From: Candidatus Saccharimonadota bacterium
GTDB taxonomy: Bacteria > Patescibacteriota > Saccharimonadia > Saccharimonadales > Saccharimonadaceae
Direction of reading: 5' to 3'
Length of the DNA stretch: 64,000 nucleotides
NCBI GenBank assembly: GCA_015655045.1
Contig: JAATFU010000005.1
Location: forward strand, 186,001-250,000
Part shown: positions 58,085-64,000 of the stretch, piece after piece
Numbering within the stretch: position 1 is the first letter of the stretch
Layout of the letters: the number at the start of each line of letters is the position of its first letter
Position numbers and translations under genes: made by a program
The notes under the pieces: model-generated
Told to the model about the DNA's origin: nothing
The model's database searches: none
The model's input: only the letters and a program-made list of their open reading frames with translations

Positions 58085-61000
58085 CTAGCTTCTCTTATGT
58101 CGCTTCGTGGCCACAATGATCCATATAATCACGATGATAACAACCGCAGCAATGACTACCCATAGCCATACAGCAGCATGGCCACTATCGGCGCGCTGAG
58201 TGTTACCGGTATCTGTCTTAGTGCCTGGGTTATCGACGTCGGTGTCGTCAGATGTAGTGGCATCAGATGTGGTGGTTGGCGTGGTTTGGGTAGTATCATC
58301 GGAACTCACACTGTCACTGTTGTGGCTGCCCGTACTCGTTGACGGCTCGGTCACAGTAGTAGTAGTGATTGCAGACGATTTTACCACTCCGAACAAGGCA
58401 AAGAGCGAAAACTGAGTGGTTGTACCGGTGATCGTGTTGGTCGCTTCGTTGACCGTAGAACCGCTGAGTGGTTGCCACTCACCATTGTGCCAGTTGTAAA
58501 GCACTAAACTTGATTCCGCCAAACCGGCAATCTCGGCGTCAGTATAGTGAAGAGTGATTGTAATAGGCTGGTCAAAGTCTGTTACTAAGTCGCCCGAGGA
58601 TGCCACGGCCTTAATGTCGTACACCTGACTACCGATAGCTATCAGGCTTGTGTTCGGGGTACCGGTTGTTGATTCCGGCAAACCACCAAATTGCTTGATT
58701 TGGATGACCGTAGGCGAAGTAGTGTAACTGGCTGGCGCGCTCACGCTCATCGAAGCACCGTCCACGACGCTACTATCCAGCGCAACCTCACCGCCGCTTG
58801 TCGGAACGGATGCAATTTCCTCCCCTACCGGGACTAGTCCACCAGGACAACCAGTTGTGGTTACTGTGTAATTGTCACTTGTTGTTACTCCCCCGGCTGC
58901 TGGCTGAGAGATGACGCGGTAATTATACGTTACGCAAGGTTCTAGGAGACTCACGGTCACACTGTGGCTAGTTGGGCGCGTACCCGTCGTATCCGTCACT
59001 GGTGTCAGGTTGCCATAACTCGTGTCGGGACCATATTCAACCTGTGAACTAGCGCCAAGGTCGGTCGTCCAAGTAAAGACAATGCTACTATCCGTTGGGT
59101 TGGCCGCAACGGCCGAGATAACCGTTGTCGGCAACACCGGCGTTGCACTGGCAGTTGCGCTCGGGCTACTTGAGCCAGCCGCATTCACTGCACGTACCCG
59201 AAAGTCATAGGCGGTGCCATTAGCAAGGTCCGTTACTGTTGCACTCGTCGTGGTGGATACGCCGTCCGCAAAGGTCGTCCAACTGTTCGCCCCGCTCAGG
59301 CTGTATTCCACGACGTAATCAGTAATGCCAGAACCACCATTGTCGGCCGGGGTCGTCCAGCTCAAACTCACCTGCGCGTTACCATAGGTTGCCGTCAGTC
59401 CTGTTGGCACGCTTGGAGTGGTCCGGGGCGTACTCGTCGCGGAGGCACTCACCGCCCCTGTTCCTAGGGCATTCACTGCACTCACTCGGAAGTCATAGGC
59501 CGTACCATTGGTTAAACCGGTGACAGCTGCGCTCGTGGTTGTTGAGGTGCCATCGGAGAACACTGTCCAGGTGTTCGCACCACTCAAGCTGTATTCAACG
59601 ATATAGTCAGTAATACTTGAGCCGCCGTTACTTGCGGGCGCTGTCCATGCGAGATTCATAAGTGTATTTCCTGGGGTTGCCACCAGAGATGTTGACGCGC
59701 CAGGAATAGTTGCTGGCGTTATGCTCGCACTAGGAGTTGAGCTGACGCTTGTTCCCGCAACGTTGGTGGCCGTGACCGTAAAGGTATACGCGGTACCGTT
59801 GGTAAGGCCGGTAACCGTCAATGGCGAGGATACACCAGAAGCCGTTTTACCGCCTGGGTTACTCGTGACGGTGTAACTGGTAATAGCTGAACCGCCATTG
59901 TTCATTGGCGCGGTGAAGCTAACGGTTGCCTGGGCATTACCACGAACCGCCGTTACCCCCGTTGGCGCGTCTGGGACGGTGCGGGGTGTCACACTTGCAC
60001 TGGCGCCAGAAGGTGCACTCGTACCGACGCCGTTGGTGGCCGTGACGGTAAAGGTATACGCCGTGCCATTTGTTAAATCAGTCACCGTAATCGGCGAGGT
60101 TGCACCAGTACCGGTTTTACCGCCTGGGCTCGAGGTTACGGTGTAACTGGTAATAGCTGAACCGCCATTGTCGGCCGGTGGTGTAAAGGCCACACTCACT
60201 GAACCATTGCTTGGGGTGACTGTGCCAATAGTCGGTGCGCCTGGCACAGTTGCTGGTATCACGCTACTGCTGGGGCTCGATGCCGCACTATTACCAGCGG
60301 CATTAGTGGCAACCACAGTAAAGGTATACGCCGTGCCATTAGTGAGGCCCGTAACTGTGAGTGGTGAGGATGCGCCACTTGCGGTCAGATTACCTGGGCT
60401 GCTCGTCACTGTATAACTTGTAATAGCTGCTCCGCCATTATCGGTTGGTGCCGTAAAGCTAACCGTTGCCTGCCCATTACCGCGAACGGCCGATACGGCA
60501 GTTGGGGCAGCGGGAACGGTTCGAGGGGTTACGCTGGCGCTAGCGGCAGAAGCTGCGCCAGTGCCAGCAGCATTTGTAGCAGTAACCGTAAAGGTATACG
60601 CGGTACCATTGGTAAGGCCGGTAACCGTAATTGGAGAAGTTGTTCCGGTGCCCGTTTTACCGCCTGGGCTCGAGGTTACCGTATAGCCGGTAACGGCCGA
60701 GCCGCCATTATTTGCTGGGGCGACGAAGGCAACACTCACCGAAGCGTTCCCTGGCGTTACCGTGCCAATGGTTGGTGCGCCTGGAACAGTGAGTGGGGTA
60801 TCGGCGGCGGGGCTGCTCGGCGTCCCTGTTCCTACGGCGTTAACTGCACTTACCCGAAAATCGTAGGCGGTACCATTAGTTAAGCCAGTGACAGCTGCGC
60901 TCGTGGTTGTTGAGGTGCCATCGGCAAAGGTCGTCCAACTGTTCGCCCCGCTCAGGCTATATTCCACGACGTAATCAGTAATAGGTGAACCGCCGGTAAC

Positions 61001-62872
61001 GGTCGGTGCCGTCCATGTCAAGCCAACTTGATTATTATTAGGTGTCGTCAATAACCCAGTTGGTGCGCCTGGAACAGTCGCCGGTGTCACACTATTACTG
61101 GCATTAGAAGCGGCCCCCGTCCCAACAGAGTTAGTTGCCGTCACTGTAAAGGTGTAGGCAGTACCGTTGGTGAGGCCGGTGACAGTCAGTGGTGAGGACG
61201 CGCCACTTTTCGTAATATTGCCTGGGTTACTTGTAACCGTATAACTCGTAATTGTTGCGCCACCATTTGAGGCAGGAGCGGTGAAAGTAACAGTTGCCGA
61301 CGCATTACCAGCCGTTGCCGTGCCAATGGTTGGTGCGCCCGGAACAGTGAGTGGGGTAACCCCTGCACTTGCGCTCGATTCAACACTATTTCCTGCGGCG
61401 TTGGTAGCGTGAACAGTAAAGGTATACACTGTACCATTCGTGAGGCCCGTGACAGTGAGTGGTGAACTCGGACCTGAGACAGTAATATTGCCAGGGCTTG
61501 AGGTCACGACGTAGCCGGTAATAGCTGAGCCACCATTAAAGGCTGGCGCGGTAAACGAAACGACCGCCTGAGCATTGCTCGCAACCGCTGACACAGCAGT
61601 TGGTGCATTCGGCACAGTATATGGTGTTACTGCAGGACTGGCAGTTGAGGCAGCTCCAGTACCAACGCCATTGGTGGCCGTCACTGTAAAAGTGTAGGCC
61701 GTACCATTAGTGAGCCCATTGACAGTGATTGGCGAGGTTGCGCCTGATTGCGTCACGCCACCCGGATTAGATGTCACTGTATAACTTGTAATAGCTGAAC
61801 CATTTGCTGAAGGTGCAGTAAACGCAACCGATACACTTCCGTTATGAGGAGTACCACTTACGGCCGTTGGCGCTCCTGGTAAACCAGCCGGTGTGACACT
61901 ATTGGAGCTGCCCGACTCCGGTCCGCTGCCAACGCTGTTCACCGCATGAACCGTAAAGGTATAAGCCGTACCATTAGTGAGGCCAGTAATCGTGATTGAA
62001 GAGGTTGTTCCGGTGCCCGTTTTACCACCAGGGCTTGAGGTCACGACGTAATTTGTAATGGCTGAGCCGCCATTGTCGGCCGGAGCAGTGAAGGTTACTG
62101 TCGCCGAGGAGTCACCACGGGTTGCCGTACCAATTGTTGGTGCACCAGGAGCTCCCAAAGGAATCGCTGTCGCTGTCGCGCTATAGTCTCCTTGGCCAGT
62201 ATTATTCACCGCCGCTACCCTAAAATCGTATGATGTACCGTTAGTCAAACCAGTAACAACGGCGTTCGCGGCAGTGGAGGTGCCGTCGGCAAAGGTTGTC
62301 CAGGTACCGCCAGTGCTTGTTTGATATTGGACAACGTAGTCAATAATGGCCGACGTTCCCGTGTACCCTGGAGCAGTCCACGACAAATTCACCTGGCCGC
62401 TACTCGACGTGGCCGCGAGAGCCGTTGGTGCACCCGAAAGTGGTGAAACTGGTGTGGCGGTGGCGATATCACTTGGGTCACTTTGGCCATCATCATTCAC
62501 GGCGCTGACACGGAAGTCGTAGGCAGTATTATTTGTGAGATCCGTCACCATTGCAGTGGTATTAGTTGAGGTGCCATCGGCAAATATCTGCCAAGTGTTG
62601 GCACCACTTGTACTGTATTCAACCACATAATCAGTCACAGGAGGATCCCCTGCATCTACCGGAGCCGTCCAACTCAAAGAGACCTGTGTGTCGCCAGCAG
62701 TTGCCACCAAATCAGTTGGTGGAGTAGTGGCAGCGGCCAGCACTCGCGCTGATACTCCACCAAGGAGCCCTACAGCCACAACGATCGCCAAAAAAGAGAC
62801 AGTGAATTTTCGCTTAAACCATATCGATCGCCTAGTAATTGGCGCAGTGCCACCCTCGAAAACTGTCTGCAT
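58085..62872 (-). CDS. Giant fibronectin type III repeat surface protein (1595 aa)
   Basis: A signal/anchor segment (FTVSFLAIVVAVGLLGGVSA) is followed by 13 tandem FN3 domains of ~90 residues, a divergent 14th (FTWTTDLGASSQVEYGPDTS), a ~150-residue domain (EEIASVPTSGGEVALDSSVV region), a Ser/Thr/Asp stalk and a C-terminal helix with basic tail (WLWVVIAAVVIIVIIWIIVA then TKRHKRS). Repeats fall into two sequence types, one around DYVVEYSLSGANSWTTFADG (1, 2, 7, 12, 13) and one around AYTFTVTATN (3-6, 8-11). It looks like a long adhesin or stalk. GAAGGG Shine-Dalgarno; TATATA boxes ~50 nt upstream. Confidence 0.92.
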   Translation of the reverse strand: MQTVFEGGTAPITRRSIWFKRKFTVSFLAIVVAVGLLGGVSARVLAAATTPPTDLVATAGDTQVSLSWTAPVDAGDPPVTDYVVEYSTSGANTWQIFADGTSTNTTAMVTDLTNNTAYDFRVSAVNDDGQSDPSDIATATPVSPLSGAPTALAATSSSGQVNLSWTAPGYTGTSAIIDYVVQYQTSTGGTWTTFADGTSTAANAVVTGLTNGTSYDFRVAAVNNTGQGDYSATATAIPLGAPGAPTIGTATRGDSSATVTFTAPADNGGSAITNYVVTSSPGGKTGTGTTSSITITGLTNGTAYTFTVHAVNSVGSGPESGSSNSVTPAGLPGAPTAVSGTPHNGSVSVAFTAPSANGSAITSYTVTSNPGGVTQSGATSPITVNGLTNGTAYTFTVTATNGVGTGAASTASPAVTPYTVPNAPTAVSAVASNAQAVVSFTAPAFNGGSAITGYVVTSSPGNITVSGPSSPLTVTGLTNGTVYTFTVHATNAAGNSVESSASAGVTPLTVPGAPTIGTATAGNASATVTFTAPASNGGATITSYTVTSNPGNITKSGASSPLTVTGLTNGTAYTFTVTATNSVGTGAASNASNSVTPATVPGAPTGLLTTPNNNQVGLTWTAPTVTGGSPITDYVVEYSLSGANSWTTFADGTSTTTSAAVTGLTNGTAYDFRVSAVNAVGTGTPSSPAADTPLTVPGAPTIGTVTPGNASVSVAFVAPANNGGSAVTGYTVTSSPGGKTGTGTTSPITVTGLTNGTAYTFTVTATNAAGTGAASAASASVTPRTVPAAPTAVSAVRGNGQATVSFTAPTDNGGAAITSYTVTSSPGNLTASGASSPLTVTGLTNGTAYTFTVVATNAAGNSAASSPSSSVIPATVPGAPTIGTVTPSNGSVSVAFTPPADNGGSAITSYTVTSSPGGKTGTGATSPITVTDLTNGTAYTFTVTATNGVGTSAPSGASASVTPRTVPDAPTGVTAVRGNAQATVSFTAPMNNGGSAITSYTVTSNPGGKTASGVSSPLTVTGLTNGTAYTFTVTATNVAGTSVSSTPSASITPATIPGASTSLVATPGNTLMNLAWTAPASNGGSSITDYIVEYSLSGANTWTVFSDGTSTTTSAAVTGLTNGTAYDFRVSAVNALGTGAVSASATSTPRTTPSVPTGLTATYGNAQVSLSWTTPADNGGSGITDYVVEYSLSGANSWTTFADGVSTTTSATVTDLANGTAYDFRVRAVNAAGSSSPSATASATPVLPTTVISAVAANPTDSSIVFTWTTDLGASSQVEYGPDTSYGNLTPVTDTTGTRPTSHSVTVSLLEPCVTYNYRVISQPAAGGVTTSDNYTVTTTGCPGGLVPVGEEIASVPTSGGEVALDSSVVDGASMSVSAPASYTTSPTVIQIKQFGGLPESTTGTPNTSLIAIGSQVYDIKAVASSGDLVTDFDQPITITLHYTDAEIAGLAESSLVLYNWHNGEWQPLSGSTVNEATNTITGTTTQFSLFALFGVVKSSAITTTTVTEPSTSTGSHNSDSVSSDDTTQTTPTTTSDATTSDDTDVDNPGTKTDTGNTQRADSGHAAVWLWVVIAAVVIIVIIWIIVATKRHKRS

Positions 62873-63046
62873 TACTACCCTTCCCCTGCCGGCTCTTTTC
62901 TCGCTATGTATATATAGTAGTTAATGGTTAATAGTGATTAAATCGTATCACAAACGTAACCATAACGGCAAGCATTTCACCTTAAGGTTTATGTCTTGGC
63001 CTACAACGATAGAGGAAGTTATAACTCTAGTCAAGCGAGATCCTAA

Positions 63047-63778
63047 CTATGCCATACCGCCATTAACGTAGATTGTTTGCCCATTAACCCACGTTGATAC
63101 AGTCACCAAGTTCAAGACGACAGCTGCAATATCTTCAGGCGTCCCAAGCCGCTCTTTCGGGTTTGCGCTCGCAATCTTTTGAATCGTTTCATCGTCTTTT
63201 CCGTCCAGAAATAAATCCGTTGCAGTCGGGCCAGGTGCAACCGTGTTTACATTGACATCCTTGCCGCGCAATTCACGGGCCAATATAAGCGTCAGTCCCT
63301 CAACAGCACCCTTCGTTGCGGTATATGCACCATAGTTAGGGAAAGCAGTTTTTACGACACTGGTTGAAAAGTTAATGATTGAACCGCCAGAACGAACGTG
63401 GCGTGCGGCGAGCTGACTCGACACGAACGTTCCACGCACGTTGGTTCGCATCATGGCGTCGAAGTCATCGAGATTGAATGTTGCTATCGAGCCAAGTCGC
63501 ATAATACCAGCGGAGTTAATAACAACATCTACCCCACCATGTTCAGCGATGACCTCGTCAAAGACCTCGCTCATCGCAGTTTCATCTGCAACATCGACCC
63601 TGTACGACGAAATAACACCACCTTCATTGGTAATCTCACTGGCTGTTTTGTCAGCTTCTACTTGGTTAAATGAATAGATAATTGCAACTTTCATCCCAGC
63701 ATCAATAGCGAGTGAGCGCGCTATTGCTTTTCCTATACCTTTAGAACCGCCTGTTACGATTGCGACTTTACTTGTCAT
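63047..63778 (-). CDS. Short-chain dehydrogenase/reductase
   Basis: 243 aa classical SDR: VAIVTGGSKGIGKAIARSLA (cofactor), NSAG, catalytic Ser in NFSTSVVKTAF, YTATKGAVEG (YxxxK), and the C-terminal GQTIYVNGGMA. It resembles 3-oxoacyl-ACP reductase-type enzymes, but no fatty-acid genes are near. The start at 63778 has an AAGGAG Shine-Dalgarno; a longer frame to 63811 would remove that. The ATG overlaps the end of the upstream MerR-type gene. Confidence 0.93.
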   Translation of the reverse strand: MTSKVAIVTGGSKGIGKAIARSLAIDAGMKVAIIYSFNQVEADKTASEITNEGGVISSYRVDVADETAMSEVFDEVIAEHGGVDVVINSAGIMRLGSIATFNLDDFDAMMRTNVRGTFVSSQLAARHVRSGGSIINFSTSVVKTAFPNYGAYTATKGAVEGLTLILARELRGKDVNVNTVAPGPTATDLFLDGKDDETIQKIASANPKERLGTPEDIAAVVLNLVTVSTWVNGQTIYVNGGMA

Positions 63779-64000
63779 TATATTTCTCCTTCTTAATAGA
63801 TAATTTTGCACCTATTTGATTGTTAGACTTACTTATAAATTTCAGCTTTTCCTTGTCACCTAACTGAACCGCTTGCCAATAGTTAATTTTGCCAGCGGCA
63901 TAGTCACGCTGTAGATGTAGTCTTTTTATTTCTTCGTCGATTCGGTCTACCTGTTTCGTGAACAAGCTAACTTGCTCATCGGCAACAGCCTGTCCCTTTG
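63768..64000 (-). CDS. MerR-type regulator, C-terminal part (5' end outside window)
   Basis: The frame is open to the window edge. The visible ~77 residues (ADEQVSLFTKQVDRIDEEIK then RLHLQRDYAAGKINYWQAVQ) form the long antiparallel coiled coil and short end typical of MerR-family regulators, in which the DNA-binding domain would lie upstream. The stop overlaps the SDR start by 11 nt. MerR/SDR or MerR/reductase pairs usually mean the regulator controls the enzyme gene. Family call rests only on the coil pattern. Confidence 0.6.
   Translation of the reverse strand, partial: KGQAVADEQVSLFTKQVDRIDEEIKRLHLQRDYAAGKINYWQAVQLGDKEKLKFISKSNNQIGAKLSIKKEKYNDK

Noticed and set aside
58200-62800. Regularly spaced near-identical DNA repeats, CRISPR-like at first sight
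   Set aside because: The period is ~250-300 bp, repeats are in frame and encode FN3 domains; there are no short uniform repeats with spacers.

Overview
The window reads as a chromosomal segment of a Candidatus Saccharibacteria (TM7/Patescibacteria) genome. This is an inference from gene content and style: small genes packed tightly, a short HrcA, an archaeal-type AspRS, a cysteine-free MutY-like glycosylase, a pseudopilin, TatA/TatC without TatB, several very small membrane proteins, the standard genetic code, and many genes whose -10 box lies only 6-8 nt upstream of the start codon, as expected for leaderless mRNAs. No biosynthetic pathway for amino acids or cofactors is visible.

Layout. 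1-11.5 kb: grpE (cut by the window edge), hrcA with a CIRCE operator, a mazE/mazF-like pair with a frameshifted toxin, gmk-lepA-murJ-ftsH, tilS, a pseudopilin with a lectin-like tail, and a Y-family polymerase with a small partner. 12.3-18.2 kb: two matching three-gene cassettes (membrane-anchored small protein with a YG motif, 'MARLPQ' tail-fibre-like protein, then an SGNH hydrolase or a second tail-like protein) on either side of tatA-tatC. 18.3-23.2 kb: three CAU-anticodon tRNAs (elongator Met, initiator Met, Ile2), a membrane-protein gene split by a frameshift at a T6 run, an operon of membrane protein, ATP-cone protein and a flavoprotein lacking the usual redox cysteines, and a DivIC-like protein. 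23.16-26.45 kb: an AT-richer island beside tRNA-Ile2, bounded by 17-bp near-identical direct repeats that begin in the tRNA 3' end. It holds a thymidylate-synthase-like enzyme, a Nudix hydrolase, an RdgB-methyltransferase fusion and a P-loop kinase. 26.5-43.7 kb: housekeeping and membrane genes (ABC exporter, Mur ligase, DNPH1-like, MazG, MutY-like, MsrA, UlaG-like, AlkA-like, AspRS, CBS/DUF21, DsbA-like, MFS with an AbrB regulator, DUF1003, GlsB-like). 43.7-49.5 kb: a putative exopolysaccharide operon (S/T-rich anchor, GH8, cellulose-synthase-like GT2, GT39) ending in a Crp/Fnr regulator. A shared 16-bp palindrome sits at about -41.5 of this operon's promoter and of the glsB-like promoter. 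49.5-57.4 kb: accessory oxidoreductases and small enzymes. 57.5-64 kb: a DUF3850 remnant, a Cna-B-like anchored protein, a 1595-aa FN3-repeat surface protein, and a MerR-SDR pair.

The genes suggest a host-associated or surface-attached cell that puts effort into its envelope (pilin, tail-like proteins, FN3 protein, glycan synthesis) and into nucleotide sanitation (two Nudix proteins, RdgB-like, MazG, DNPH1-like), with little intermediary metabolism. The observations most worth follow-up are the tRNA-flanked nucleotide-enzyme island, the paired tail-like cassettes around tatAC, and the Crp/Fnr-type regulon with identical operator spacing.
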